Positions 1-8,386 of a stretch of DNA of 64,000 nucleotides are shown in pieces. Below the pieces are notes generated by a model. It made no database searches. It was not told the DNA's origin and was given only the letters and a program-made list of their open reading frames with translations. How positions within the stretch are numbered: position 1 is the first letter of the stretch; the number at the start of each line of letters is the position of its first letter. Where the stretch lies: the NCBI GenBank assembly GCA_036271875.1, contig DATAZU010000015.1, positions 186,001-250,000 on the forward strand, given 5' to 3'. Made by a program: the position numbers and the translations under genes. The stretch is from Galbitalea sp036271875 (GTDB taxonomy: Bacteria > Actinomycetota > Actinomycetes > Actinomycetales > Microbacteriaceae).

Positions 1-807
1 AGCGCGACGGGACCAAAGACGATCGTGGTCGAGGGCGCCCGAAACGTCGGTGAACCGCTGTCCATCAACCTGAACGGTTGGACGCCGGGGATACCCAAGG
101 TCCAGTGGTACCGCAATGGCGCTGCCATCGCGGGACAGACGACCGACACGTACCTGCAGACGACGGGTGATCGCGGCAAGAAGATCTCCGTGAAGCTCAC
201 GATGGCCGCTCCTGGATATGTTGCGCTCAGCAGATTGAGTTCGACAGCCATCGTGACCGGCTACCCGCTGCTGACCTCGACTCCGTTCCCGTCAATTAGC
301 GGATCGCCGAGCTTCGGCGGGATCCTGATCGCAAACAACGGAACGTGGGGTCCCGGCATCGTGAAGCTCACGTATCAGTGGCGTGCCGAGGGCAAGGCGA
401 TTCCCGGAGCGACCAAGTCGACCCTGACACTCGGCGGTGCCGAGCTCAACCAGTCGATCTCGGTTACCGTGACGGGGTCGGAGACGGGCTACGCGAGCAC
501 CGCTCGGACGAGTTCGTCGACGACCGACATCAGACTGCTTGGTTTCAGCGCCACGGCAGCTCCGTCCATCACCGGAACTCTCCTGCCCGGACACGTCGTG
601 ACGGCGACGGTTGGCCAGTGGACACCGGTCGCGACGATGTACGTGTTCCAGTGGTACCTCAACAATGTCGCGGTTGCGGGCGCGAACAAGAGCACCTTCA
701 AGCTGCCGACGACATCCGCAGGCAAGGACGTCAGCGTGAATCTCATCGGCCTGCGGCCCGACTACCAGCCGCAGCAACTCCGCAGCACGAGTTGGTTCAT
801 TAGCTGA
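1..807 (+). CDS. Ig-like repeat surface protein, C-terminal part
   Basis: The frame is open from the first base, so the gene starts upstream of the window; 268 residues are visible. They form three consecutive repeats of about 85-90 residues with a shared pattern: Pro-x-Ile-x-Gly near the start, then a Gly-x-Trp-x-Pro turn, a [Q/Y]-W core (VQWYRNG, YQWRAEG, FQWYLNN) and Ala-Gly-x-x-x-[S/T]-T. This pattern is typical of bacterial Ig-like repeats in secreted or wall-associated actinobacterial proteins. There is no LPXTG-type anchor or C-terminal membrane segment; it ends in SWFIS. The role is presumably adhesive or structural at the cell surface. The missing N-terminus may carry the functional domain, which cannot be judged here. 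A strong hairpin follows the stop. Confidence 0.75.
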   Translation, partial: SATGPKTIVVEGARNVGEPLSINLNGWTPGIPKVQWYRNGAAIAGQTTDTYLQTTGDRGKKISVKLTMAAPGYVALSRLSSTAIVTGYPLLTSTPFPSISGSPSFGGILIANNGTWGPGIVKLTYQWRAEGKAIPGATKSTLTLGGAELNQSISVTVTGSETGYASTARTSSSTTDIRLLGFSATAAPSITGTLLPGHVVTATVGQWTPVATMYVFQWYLNNVAVAGANKSTFKLPTTSAGKDVSVNLIGLRPDYQPQQLRSTSWFIS

Positions 808-822
808 CACGCCAGTAGCACA

Positions 823-867
823 CGAGCGAGGCCTCGATCCGGAACTTTCGGATCGAGGCCTCGCTCG
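823..867 (+). terminator. hairpin terminator after the Ig-repeat gene
   Basis: Two perfect 19-bp arms (823-841 and 849-867) enclose a 7-nt loop, 16 bases after the stop. No T-run follows, as is common in high-GC actinobacteria. It separates the surface-protein gene from the ftsY promoter. Confidence 0.75.
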
Positions 868-896
868 CGCCTGAGCCCATCCATTCCGACGCCTCC

Positions 897-908
897 TATG
901 CTGGGTCC
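897..908 (+). promoter_or_regulatory. ftsY -10 box, leaderless type
   Basis: TATGCT (897-902) followed by exactly 6 nt and then the ATG at 909. This places the expected transcription start on or next to the start codon, and there is no Shine-Dalgarno sequence in between. Confidence 0.5.
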
Positions 909-1778
909 ATGGCTCCGTCGTGGTCTCTGTCCGGTGCGCTTCGCGGCATGTTCGCCAAGAAGACAATCGACGATCAGACCTGGGAAGACCTCGAGGATGC
1001 GCTGATCTCGGCGGACTTCGGCCCGGACATTACGGATTCCGTCATCGAGGAGCTGCGCGCCAGCGTCGTGAAGTACCGTACGACAGATCCGGTCGACCTG
1101 AAGCGGATGTTGCGCGAGAATCTCGAGGAGCGCCTCGTTCGCCTGGACTCGACCCTGAAGCTCAGCAACCGTCCTGCGGTCGTTCTGGTGGTCGGCGTCA
1201 ACGGCGTTGGCAAGACGACGACGATTGGTAAGTTTGCCAAGTTCCTCACCGGCTACGGTCGGTCGGTTGTGGTCGGCGCCGCAGACACCTTCCGTGCCGC
1301 GGCGGTCGAACAGCTTGCTACGTGGGCGCAGCGCGGTGGCGCCCAGATTGTTCGCCCTCAGCACCCCGGCCAGGATCCGGCATCCGTCGCATTCCAGACC
1401 GTGGAGAAGGCGCAGGCCGACGGCATCGAGATTGTGCTCATCGACACGGCGGGCCGCCTACAGACCAAGAGCGGGCTGATGGATGAGCTGTCGAAGATCC
1501 GTCGCGTGATCGAGAAGCAGGCGCCGATCGCTGAGGTGCTCCTCGTCCTCGATGCGACGACCGGACAGAACGGGCTGGCCCAGGCCGAGGCGTTCATCGA
1601 ACACGCCGGTGTGACCGGGCTCGTGCTGACCAAGCTCGACGGTTCGGCGAAGGGCGGTTTCGTGCTCGCGGTTCAGGAGAAGACGAACATCCCGATCAAG
1701 CTCATCGGACAGGGCGAGTCCATAGGTGACCTCACCGGCTTCACCCCACACGTCTTCGTGCAGGGTCTCCTCGACTGA
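909..1778 (+). CDS. ftsY: signal recognition particle receptor FtsY
   Basis: Membrane-side GTPase that docks the SRP-ribosome complex (with Ffh, also in this window) for co-translational targeting to SecYEG. The 289 residues cover only the NG core. The N domain helices span about 10-85, the P-loop GVNGVGKTTT is at 96-105, DTFRAAA is near 126, DTAGR at 179-183 and TKLDG near 241. The long acidic A domain seen in many FtsY proteins is absent, so membrane binding probably relies on the N-terminal amphipathic stretch (SLSGALRGMFAKK). The ATG at 909 is supported by a -10 box 6 nt upstream and by the fit of the N domain. A long palindrome follows the stop. Confidence 0.95.
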   Translation: MAPSWSLSGALRGMFAKKTIDDQTWEDLEDALISADFGPDITDSVIEELRASVVKYRTTDPVDLKRMLRENLEERLVRLDSTLKLSNRPAVVLVVGVNGVGKTTTIGKFAKFLTGYGRSVVVGAADTFRAAAVEQLATWAQRGGAQIVRPQHPGQDPASVAFQTVEKAQADGIEIVLIDTAGRLQTKSGLMDELSKIRRVIEKQAPIAEVLLVLDATTGQNGLAQAEAFIEHAGVTGLVLTKLDGSAKGGFVLAVQEKTNIPIKLIGQGESIGDLTGFTPHVFVQGLLD

Positions 1779-1782
1779 TTCA

Positions 1783-1847
1783 CCCGTGAGGGGCGGCAGA
1801 AGGCCCTATAAACCTTCGGTTTAGGGCCTTCTGCCGCCCCTCACGGG
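1783..1847. terminator. long palindromic hairpin after ftsY
   Basis: Starts 4 bases after the ftsY stop. The arms are about 29-31 bp, identical except for a 2-nt bulge, with a TTCG tetraloop (1815-1818), an especially stable loop. The outer ends read CCCGTGAGGGG / CCCCTCACGGG, closely similar to the ends of the hairpin at 14644-14707. Confidence 0.8.
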
Positions 1848-1928
1848 TTGCGAGATCAGCCCCGAGGATGAGAAGAGACCCGTCTCGCGGCCGACGCGCT
1901 TTGGGCGCTCGTCCGGTTGATTGGATCC

Positions 1929-2105
1929 ATGACCCAATCGATCACCCTCGAGGCCGAATCGGCCCCGATCGGCCGCCCCGCCCGGGTGGTTCTTGCGATC
2001 ATCGCAACTCTCGTCATCCTCGGCGTGATGTCGCTCATCGAACTCGGCGTGCTCGCCTTTCTTGCCGTCGCATCCTCGGCGATGAACCACGGGAACCCAT
2101 CGTGA
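1929..2105 (+). CDS. small membrane protein (58 aa)
   Basis: A 58-residue protein. A polar N-terminus (about 18 residues) is followed by a hydrophobic stretch at 19-50 (VVLAIIATLVILGVMSLIEL and on), enough for one long or two short membrane segments. The ATG at 1929 is preferred over an in-frame TTG at 1917. The stop overlaps the next start (TGATG at 2103-2107), so the two small genes are translationally coupled. Function unknown; no family recognised. Confidence 0.55.
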   Translation: MTQSITLEAESAPIGRPARVVLAIIATLVILGVMSLIELGVLAFLAVASSAMNHGNPS

Positions 2106-2389
2106 TGCAGACGGATGCCGGAGGTCGCGCCAAGCCCAGCGCACTCTCTCCGGCGACCGTGATTATCACGACCGTTCTCGTACTCATCGCCGGTGCCCTC
2201 GCGAGTTTCGGCCTGCTTCAAGCGAGCGGAATCACGCTGCTGGCCGCACTTGCGACCAGCGTCGCGACGGCGACCAAACGACCCCGCCGCGTGACCTCGT
2301 GGATCCCGTCGCTCGTGATTGTGATCGCCATCGGCACGGTCATCCTCGCCGATCTTGTCGGCGTCGGCACGCACCACGCTGGAGCCTGA
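2105..2389 (+). CDS. small membrane protein (94 aa)
   Basis: A 94-residue protein whose ATG overlaps the stop of the preceding 58-aa gene. Two hydrophobic segments (about 18-55 and 67-88) flank a short basic loop (TKRPRRV). The basic loop between two membrane helices suggests a hairpin with both termini outside, by the positive-inside rule. Function unknown. Its 3' end converges on the gamma carbonic anhydrase gene with only 3 bases between the stops. Confidence 0.6.
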   Translation: MQTDAGGRAKPSALSPATVIITTVLVLIAGALASFGLLQASGITLLAALATSVATATKRPRRVTSWIPSLVIVIAIGTVILADLVGVGTHHAGA

Positions 2390-2392
2390 GGA

Positions 2393-2899
2393 CTAGAGCG
2401 CGCGGTGCTTGGCCGCGAGGCCGACGTAGTGACTCGCGTTCAAGCGCACCGCTGCCTTCTCTTCGTCCGAGAGTTCGCGGCGAACTTTCGCGGGAATGCC
2501 CGCGACGAGTGAGCCGGGCGGGATCACGGTGTCCTCGAGGACGACCGCGCCCGCGGCCACGAGCGAGCCGGTACCGATGAGGGCGCGGTTCAGGATGATC
2601 GATCCCATCCCGATAAGGCAGTCGTCCTCGATGACGCAACCGTGCACCACCGCGTTGTGGCCGATGCTCACCCCGCTGCCGACGACAAGCTGGATGCCGC
2701 TGTCGGTGTGCATCGCGACGTTGTCCTGCACATTGGACCCCGCTCCGATCGAAATAGAGTCGGTGTCGCCGCGCAACACGGCGCCGTAGAACACGCTCGC
2801 GTTTTCGCCGAGGGTCACACGCCCGATCAGGGTTGCATTTGGAGCGACGAAGGCCGTGGCATCCACGGTTGGAGTCACATTCTCGAAGGTCACCAGCAT
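2393..2899 (-). CDS. gamma-class carbonic anhydrase family protein
   Basis: 168 residues, mostly a left-handed beta-helix of hexapeptide repeats (VAPNATLIG, VTLGENASV, VSIGHNAVV, IEDDCLIGMG, IGTGSLVAAGAVV) ending in a short alpha-helix, as in YrdA/CaiE-type proteins. Three histidines at family metal positions are visible: one in NVAMHTDSG and two in IGHNAVVHG. This suggests a zinc-binding trimer with possible CO2/bicarbonate activity; many members of the branch have no proven activity. The start at 2899 is chosen because the upstream in-frame ATG adds unrelated residues, and an AATAAT -10 box lies exactly 6 nt upstream (2911-2906, minus strand), giving a leaderless mRNA. Confidence 0.85.
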   Translation of the reverse strand: MLVTFENVTPTVDATAFVAPNATLIGRVTLGENASVFYGAVLRGDTDSISIGAGSNVQDNVAMHTDSGIQLVVGSGVSIGHNAVVHGCVIEDDCLIGMGSIILNRALIGTGSLVAAGAVVLEDTVIPPGSLVAGIPAKVRRELSDEEKAAVRLNASHYVGLAAKHRAL

Positions 2900-2960
2900 G
2901 CCCCCATTATTGCGACAGTGCCGCGGGTTCCGGCACAAGGCCGGTTAAGCTGGATGCACC

Positions 2961-4553
2961 ATGGCCACCTTTGGAAACCTCACCGATCGCCTCGCGAACG
3001 CGTTCAAGAACCTTCGCGGCAAGGGCAAACTGAGCCCAGCGGATGTCGACGGCACCGTCCGTGAGATCCGCCGCGCGCTGCTCGACGCCGACGTCAATCT
3101 GGACGTTGTCAAGGACTTCACCGCCAAGGTGCGCGAACGCGCGCTCGGCGACGAGGTATCCAAGGCACTGAACCCCGCCCAGCAGGTCGTACAGATCGTC
3201 AACGAGGAGCTCGTTACGATCCTCGGTGGCCAGCAGCGCCGCCTTCAATTCGCGAAGACCGCGCCGACCGTGATCATGCTCGCGGGCCTCCAGGGAGCGG
3301 GCAAGACGACCCTCGCGGGCAAGCTCGCGAAGTGGCTCGCGGCCGACAACCACACCCCGCTCCTCGTCGCGGCGGATCTCCAGCGCCCGAACGCCGTGAC
3401 GCAGCTCCAGGTCGTCGGTGAGCAGGCCGGCGTCGCGGTCTACGCGCCCGAGCCCGGTAACACGAGCGACGCTCCCAAGGCCGGTCTGTTCTCGCGAGGT
3501 GAAGGCAACCCGGTCAAGGTCGCGAAGGACTCGATCAAGTTCGCCAAAGATAAGCAGTACGACGTCGTCATCGTCGACACGGCCGGTCGGCTCGGCGTAG
3601 ACGCGGAGCTGATGAAGCAGGCCGGCGACATCCGAAAGGCCATCGATCCGGACGAGGTGCTCTTCGTTCTCGATGCGATGATCGGCCAGGACGCCGTCAC
3701 GACCGCGAAGGCATTCCAGGACGGTGTCGACTTCACCGGGGTTGTGCTCTCGAAGCTGGACGGTGACGCGCGCGGTGGTGCCGCCTTGTCCGTCGCATCC
3801 GTCACCGGACGGCCGATCCTGTTCGCGTCGACCGGTGAAACGCTGGATGACTTCGAGCCGTTCTACCCGGACCGCATGGCAAGCCGCATCCTCGATCTCG
3901 GCGACATTCTCTCGCTCATCGAGCAAGCCCAGAAGAACTTCGACGAAGAAGAAGCGCGCAAGACCGCGGAGAAATTCGCGACTGATTCCTTTACGCTCGA
4001 TGACTTCCTGCAGCAGATGCAGCAGCTGAAGAACATGGGCTCGATCAAGAACATGCTCGGGATGCTGCCGGGAGCACGCGGTATGAAGGAGCAGCTCGAG
4101 AATTTTGATGAGTCTGAGATCGGACGCACCGAGGCAATCATCCGGTCGATGACCCTCAAGGAGCGGCAGGTCCCCAAGGTCCTGAACGGATCCCGTCGAC
4201 TTCGTATCGCTCGCGGGTCTGGTACGACCGTGACCGAAGTGAACTCGCTCGTAAATCGCTTCGAGCAGGCAGCGAAGATGATGAAGACGGTGTCGAAGGG
4301 CGGCGTGCCGAACATCCCGGGGATGGGTCCGATCCCGGGAGCACGGTTCGGCGGCAAGGCGAAGCAGCAGCAGAAGAAGGGTTCGCGGTCCGGTAATCCG
4401 GCCAAGCGGGCCGCAGAGAACGCGGCGCTGGCAGCCGGTGCGGCGAGTAAGCCCGCTGCATCCGGATCGGCGTTTGGAGCGGCGGGCGACGCGCCGACGC
4501 CGAACGCGGAAGACCTGGCGACCATGCAGAAGCTCCTCGGCCGCCGAGGCTAG
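2961..4553 (+). CDS. ffh: signal recognition particle protein Ffh
   Basis: SRP54-type GTPase that binds signal peptides and 4.5S RNA and pairs with FtsY. The 530 residues show the N domain (about 1-90), the P-loop GLQGAGKTT at 109-117, a DTAGR box and a TKLDG-like box (SKLDGDARGG). The methionine-rich M domain follows (MQQMQQLKNMGSIKNMLGML) with the RNA-binding helix-turn-helix SRRLRIARGSGTTV. The C-terminus carries a long Lys/Gly/Ala tail typical of actinobacterial Ffh. The ATG at 2961 sits 9 nt after a TAAGCT box (2946-2951), so the leader is near zero. Confidence 0.97.
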   Translation: MATFGNLTDRLANAFKNLRGKGKLSPADVDGTVREIRRALLDADVNLDVVKDFTAKVRERALGDEVSKALNPAQQVVQIVNEELVTILGGQQRRLQFAKTAPTVIMLAGLQGAGKTTLAGKLAKWLAADNHTPLLVAADLQRPNAVTQLQVVGEQAGVAVYAPEPGNTSDAPKAGLFSRGEGNPVKVAKDSIKFAKDKQYDVVIVDTAGRLGVDAELMKQAGDIRKAIDPDEVLFVLDAMIGQDAVTTAKAFQDGVDFTGVVLSKLDGDARGGAALSVASVTGRPILFASTGETLDDFEPFYPDRMASRILDLGDILSLIEQAQKNFDEEEARKTAEKFATDSFTLDDFLQQMQQLKNMGSIKNMLGMLPGARGMKEQLENFDESEIGRTEAIIRSMTLKERQVPKVLNGSRRLRIARGSGTTVTEVNSLVNRFEQAAKMMKTVSKGGVPNIPGMGPIPGARFGGKAKQQQKKGSRSGNPAKRAAENAALAAGAASKPAASGSAFGAAGDAPTPNAEDLATMQKLLGRRG

Positions 4554-4585
4554 ATCGCGGGCAGCAGGCGACCCGCACCATTGCA

Positions 4586-4597
4586 TAGGCTTGGGGC
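4586..4597 (+). promoter_or_regulatory. -10 box of the luciferase-like gene, leaderless type
   Basis: TAGGCT (4586-4591) with a 6-nt gap to the ATG at 4598. Same geometry as ftsY, trmD and others in this window. Confidence 0.5.
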
Positions 4598-5392
4598 ATG
4601 ACTTCTCGCCCCATCCGTCTCGGCGTGCAGGTCGCGCCGCAGCACGCGCTCTATCCGAAGATTCGCGACACGGTTCGCGAGCTCGAGGACCTCGGTGTCG
4701 ACATCGTCTTCAACTGGGACCACTTCTATCCGTTGAGCGGACCGCGCGACGGCGAGCACTACGAGTCGTGGACCATGCTCGCCGCGATTGCGGAGCAGAC
4801 CAGCCGTGTCGAGCTGGGTGCGCTCGTGAACTGCAATAGCTACCGCAACGCCGATTTGCAGGCCGACATGGCTCGCACTATCGATCACATCAGCGCCAAG
4901 GACACCGGCGTCGGTCGCTTCATCTTCGGCACGGGATCCGGATGGTTCGAGCGCGACTACGACGAGTACGGCTACGAGTTTGGTACTGTCGGCGAGCGAC
5001 TGGACGCGCTGGCCGATAACCTGCCGCGCATTGAGGATCGCTGGGCAAAGCTGAACCCGCCTCCGACCCGCAAGATCCCCGTTCTGATCGGCGGTGGCGG
5101 CGAGAAAAAGACGCTGCGGATCGTGGCCAAGCATGCGGACATCTGGCACAGCTTCTCGGACGCTGACACCCTGCGCCGGAAGCTGGGCATCCTTGCCGAG
5201 CACTGCGAGCACGTGGGTCGGGACATCGGGGAGATCGAGATTTCAACCGAATTGCGCTCGATCACCGAGGCAGAAGCGAACGCTCATCTTGAACTCGGCG
5301 CGAGCATGTTCACGCTCGGAATTTCGGGACCGGACTACGACATGGCTCCGGTTCGGAAGTGGATCGCCTGGCGAGACTCCGTCCGCAGCTAA
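4598..5392 (+). CDS. LLM-class F420-dependent oxidoreductase
   Basis: 264 residues with the TIM-barrel bacterial luciferase-like fold. The N-terminal strand IRLGVQVAPQH, the NWDHFYPL segment, the GTGSGWFERDYDEYG cofactor-loop motif and PVLIGGGGEKKTLRIVAKHADIWHSF are typical of actinobacterial F420-binding family members. It probably transfers hydride from F420H2 (possibly FMNH2) to an unknown substrate. It stands alone after ffh with its own leaderless-type promoter. Substrate cannot be inferred. Confidence 0.85.
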   Translation: MTSRPIRLGVQVAPQHALYPKIRDTVRELEDLGVDIVFNWDHFYPLSGPRDGEHYESWTMLAAIAEQTSRVELGALVNCNSYRNADLQADMARTIDHISAKDTGVGRFIFGTGSGWFERDYDEYGYEFGTVGERLDALADNLPRIEDRWAKLNPPPTRKIPVLIGGGGEKKTLRIVAKHADIWHSFSDADTLRRKLGILAEHCEHVGRDIGEIEISTELRSITEAEANAHLELGASMFTLGISGPDYDMAPVRKWIAWRDSVRS

Positions 5393-5491
5393 CGGGGGCG
5401 CCGCCCGCGCCATTCTCTGCCAAGCTTCAACGCTTAAACGCCACGTCCGATATTCGCGCAGGAATCGGGTCCGGGAGTCGCAGGCGCTGCG

Positions 5492-5503
5492 TAGCCTGCT
5501 GCT
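5492..5503 (+). promoter_or_regulatory. -10 box of the EamA gene, leaderless type
   Basis: TAGCCT (5492-5497), 6-nt gap, ATG at 5504. Confidence 0.5.
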
Positions 5504-6451
5504 ATGACCACTTCGACATCGGCTGCGTCGCACGGGACCGGGCAACAGCGACGACTGGCCCCGTCCGTGGTGGTTGCCATCATCGTGACCGTGCTTGCCT
5601 GGGCGAGCGCGTTTATCGTGATTCGGGGGACCGCGCCGTACTTCACCGGTGGCGCCGTAGCTCTTGGTCGCCTCGCCGTTGGCACCGTGCTGCTCGGAAT
5701 TGTCGTGATCGTCGGCCGTCGCTGGGTCTGGCCGACCCGTCGCGAGTGGATCTACATCGCGGTATTTGGTGTCGCGTGGTTCGGCGCGCACAACGTGTCA
5801 CTCAACATCGCTGAGCACTCCGTGGATGCCGGAACAAGCGCCATGCTGGTCAACATCGCTCCCATCCTGATTGCCTTCGGCGCCGGCCTGTTCCTGCGCG
5901 AGGGCATTCCGCGCTGGCTCGCGATCGGTGCCGGAGTCGCGTTCCTCGGCGCCGTCGCGATCGGCATCGCGTCTGGCGCGAGCTTTTCAAACGGGCTCGG
6001 CATCCTGTGGTGCCTGCTCGCCGCCATTATGTACGCGACCGGCGTGCTGTTCCAGAAGCCCGCGCTGCGTCGTCTTCCGAATGCCCAGGTGACCTGGCTC
6101 GGCTGCCTGATCGGGATGCTGGTCTGCCTGCCCTTTACCGGCCAACTCATCTCGGGTTTGCAGTCGGCGCCGACGGCGGGATGGCTTGGCATCGTCTACC
6201 TCGGCGCGATTCCCACCTCGCTGGCATTCAGCACCTGGGCGTACGCCCTGTACCGGATGCCGGCAAGCCAACTCGGGGTGTCGACATACATCGTTCCTGC
6301 GCTGACCATCATCCTCAGCCTGATCGTGTTCGCTGTCGTCCCGCCGCCCCTCGCCATCTCCGGCGGAGTGCTGTGCCTCGTCGGTGTCGCGCTCAGTCGT
6401 CGGCGCTCGGTCGCGAAGGTCATCCCTGAGGTGGATGGGGTTGCCGAGTAA
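5504..6451 (+). CDS. EamA/DMT family transporter
   Basis: 315 residues with about ten hydrophobic segments in two EamA halves (about 18-150 and 160-300). Family features include the first-half segment near ASAFIVIRGTAPYFTGGAVALGR and a second-half LGAIPTSLAFSTWAYAL segment. Drug/metabolite-type exporters move amino acids, metabolites or toxic compounds; the substrate is not predictable. Monocistronic, with its own -10 box. About 247 nt of GC-rich sequence without a convincing gene follow. Confidence 0.88.
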   Translation: MTTSTSAASHGTGQQRRLAPSVVVAIIVTVLAWASAFIVIRGTAPYFTGGAVALGRLAVGTVLLGIVVIVGRRWVWPTRREWIYIAVFGVAWFGAHNVSLNIAEHSVDAGTSAMLVNIAPILIAFGAGLFLREGIPRWLAIGAGVAFLGAVAIGIASGASFSNGLGILWCLLAAIMYATGVLFQKPALRRLPNAQVTWLGCLIGMLVCLPFTGQLISGLQSAPTAGWLGIVYLGAIPTSLAFSTWAYALYRMPASQLGVSTYIVPALTIILSLIVFAVVPPPLAISGGVLCLVGVALSRRRSVAKVIPEVDGVAE

Positions 6452-6686
6452 CCGTCCGGAGTGCCCATCATCCCTCGTCCGGGATCTGCGCCGACTCCTT
6501 CTCTGCGCCGACTTCTTCCCTTCGCCGGGACTGATCCGCGGCCGGCTACCGGCCTGGCCGGTTGCCGGGCACTGAGTGGCTGTTCGACCAGGACCGGACC
6601 GACCCGGTCGGCGCGGTCGGCGTCGTAGTGCTCGGCGCGGGCTCGCGGCGCGTCGGTCTCGATTCGCGGGTCCCGGTTGCCGCGGA

Positions 6687-6698
6687 TAGCATTCGGGG
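6687..6698 (+). promoter_or_regulatory. -10 box of the 228-aa membrane protein gene
   Basis: TAGCAT (6687-6692), 6-nt gap, ATG at 6699. Confidence 0.5.
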
Positions 6699-7385
6699 AT
6701 GACGACAGCCGTGGAGCTCCTCGCCGTTGAGACACCGTCACCGAAGCGCAACTGGGGCGGGGTGGTCGTCGCGATCGCGGGTGCCTTCGAGTTGGTTGCG
6801 ACGCTGTTCAACGCTGTCGCCAGGGCGATTCCGGGCTTTCCAACTAACGTGTTCGGAATCATCTCGGGACTCCTGCTCGGTTCCTATCTGCTTGTGCCTC
6901 TCGCGCTCGTGGTCGGCTTCGCGCCGCTCGCGTTCGGTGCTCGGGGGCTGGCGAGCATCGCGGGAAGTGGAATTCGCGGCCGACTGTTCGTGTTCGCGGC
7001 GGCACTCGTGAGCGCGATCGTCCAGTTCGCCCTCATCTTCCTCGTCGTCGCATCCCTCGGCTCGGATGAGGGGTCGAGCGAGAGGGCGATGTCATCGTCC
7101 CTGGTTCTCCAGGTCTTCGCACTGCTGGTCGGGCTCATCGCCGGCATCGTGGTGGCACGCGCACGTGTGGTGCGCGGATATGGCCGGGGGAGCCTCATCG
7201 TCGCAGCGATCCTGATTTCGATCACGCTTGCGCTCGGCTATACCGACATCCTGCAGAACTGGCAGGACGTCCCGCGTGCGGTCGGCATCCTCGCGCTCGG
7301 CGTCAGCTACTGGCGTGCTGGACTGCATCGGGTGCCCTCGGGGCCGACCCGAGTAACAGGGAACGCGAAAAGTCTGGCAGAATAG
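6699..7385 (+). CDS. multi-pass membrane protein of unknown function
   Basis: 228 residues, about six hydrophobic segments (near 20-40, 50-75, 90-120, 125-150, 160-185, 190-210) with little polar sequence between them. No family recognised. The start follows a -10 box by 6 nt. The 247 nt upstream (6452-6698) are GC-rich, partly repetitive in GGTCGGCG-like words, and hold nothing else I can support. It lies directly before the rpsP leader and is not obviously part of that operon. Confidence 0.7.
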   Translation: MTTAVELLAVETPSPKRNWGGVVVAIAGAFELVATLFNAVARAIPGFPTNVFGIISGLLLGSYLLVPLALVVGFAPLAFGARGLASIAGSGIRGRLFVFAAALVSAIVQFALIFLVVASLGSDEGSSERAMSSSLVLQVFALLVGLIAGIVVARARVVRGYGRGSLIVAAILISITLALGYTDILQNWQDVPRAVGILALGVSYWRAGLHRVPSGPTRVTGNAKSLAE

Positions 7386-7511
7386 CCAGTCGAGTCTGTC
7401 GCGCACCCGACCCTCTAATCAGGTGCAGCAGAACCCTTAGAGCTTTCAGCCGCGTGTGCCCCACGCCCACGGCAACCAGTTCGCCACCAATACACGTAAT
7501 TCAGGAGAATT

Positions 7512-8144
7512 GTGGCTGTCAAAATCCGTTTGAAGCGCATGGGTAAGATCCGCGCGCCGTATTACCGCATCGTCGTCGTCGACTCGCGCACCAAGCGCGA
7601 CGGTCGCTCGATCGAAGAGATCGGCAAGTACCACCCCACCGAGGAGCCCTCGTTCATCGAGGTGCAGTCCGATCGCGCTCTGTACTGGCTTGGCGTTGGC
7701 GCCCAGCCGTCGCCGCAGGTCGAAGCGATCCTCAAGATCACCGGTGACTGGGGCAAGTTCAAGGGCGACAAGAACGCCGTCTCGACGCTTCGGACCAAGG
7801 AAGCCAAGGTCGAGTTCCAGGCCGACGAGAAGAAAAAGCCGGTCCTGAAGCCCAAGAGCGAGGCACCAGCCTCCAAGGCCGCCCCGGTCGCCGAGCCGGA
7901 TAATGCCGTCGCAGAGGCGGATGCCGCTGCCGACCAGGTTCGCGCAGAGGAGGTCGACGAGTCGACGACCACGACGCACGAGACGCCCGAGCAGGCCGAC
8001 AACAGTGATGCTCCAGCTGCTGCGGCGGCAGGGGCTGAGGCCACCGACGCCGAGGCGGTTGCCGAAGAAGCCGAGGCGCCAGTCGAAGAGCCTGTCGCTG
8101 AGGCCGAAGCGGCCGCAGACGACGAGACTCCAACAGAGGCCTAA
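7512..8144 (+). CDS. rpsP: 30S ribosomal protein S16, long C-terminal extension
   Basis: The first about 80 residues are a standard S16 (AVKIRLKRMGKIRAPYYRIV, DSRTKRDGRSIEEIGKYHP). The remaining about 130 residues are a Lys-rich linker followed by a low-complexity Ala/Glu/Asp tail. Actinobacterial S16 proteins often carry tails, but this one more than doubles the protein (210 residues against about 80-90 in Escherichia coli). GTG start at 7512 after AGGAGAA. The leader is about 125 nt; a CAGAAT box at 7378-7383 may be the promoter. First gene of rpsP-khpA-rimM. Confidence 0.95.
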   Translation: MAVKIRLKRMGKIRAPYYRIVVVDSRTKRDGRSIEEIGKYHPTEEPSFIEVQSDRALYWLGVGAQPSPQVEAILKITGDWGKFKGDKNAVSTLRTKEAKVEFQADEKKKPVLKPKSEAPASKAAPVAEPDNAVAEADAAADQVRAEEVDESTTTTHETPEQADNSDAPAAAAAGAEATDAEAVAEEAEAPVEEPVAEAEAAADDETPTEA

Positions 8145-8147
8145 GAA

Positions 8148-8384
8148 TTGCTCGACGCAGCGCTTGAGCACCTCGTCAAGGGGATCGTTGATCACCCCGA
8201 CGACGTGCAGGTTGTCGCAAAGAACTCTCCGCGCGGCGAGGTCCTCGAGGTTCGCGTGAACCCCGAGGACCTCGGCCGCGTTATCGGCCGCGCTGGTCGC
8301 ACCGCGAAGGCCCTTCGCACTCTTGTCACGGCCCTTGCCGACGGCAGGCGTGTGCGCGTCGACGTGGTCGACACCGACTTTTAG
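8148..8384 (+). CDS. khpA: KH-domain RNA-binding protein KhpA
   Basis: 78 residues forming one type II KH domain with the RNA-contacting loop GRVIGRAGRTAKALR. KhpA (YlqC) binds RNA, often as a heterodimer with KhpB, and sits between rpsP and rimM in many Gram-positive bacteria, as here. TTG start three bases after the rpsP stop, so it is translated from the same mRNA. The length matches the family. Confidence 0.9.
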   Translation: MLDAALEHLVKGIVDHPDDVQVVAKNSPRGEVLEVRVNPEDLGRVIGRAGRTAKALRTLVTALADGRRVRVDVVDTDF

Positions 8385-8386
8385 CG

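Noticed and set aside
2907..4586. 559-codon open frame antisense to ffh
   Set aside because: Shadow of ffh; Arg/Leu-rich without motifs.
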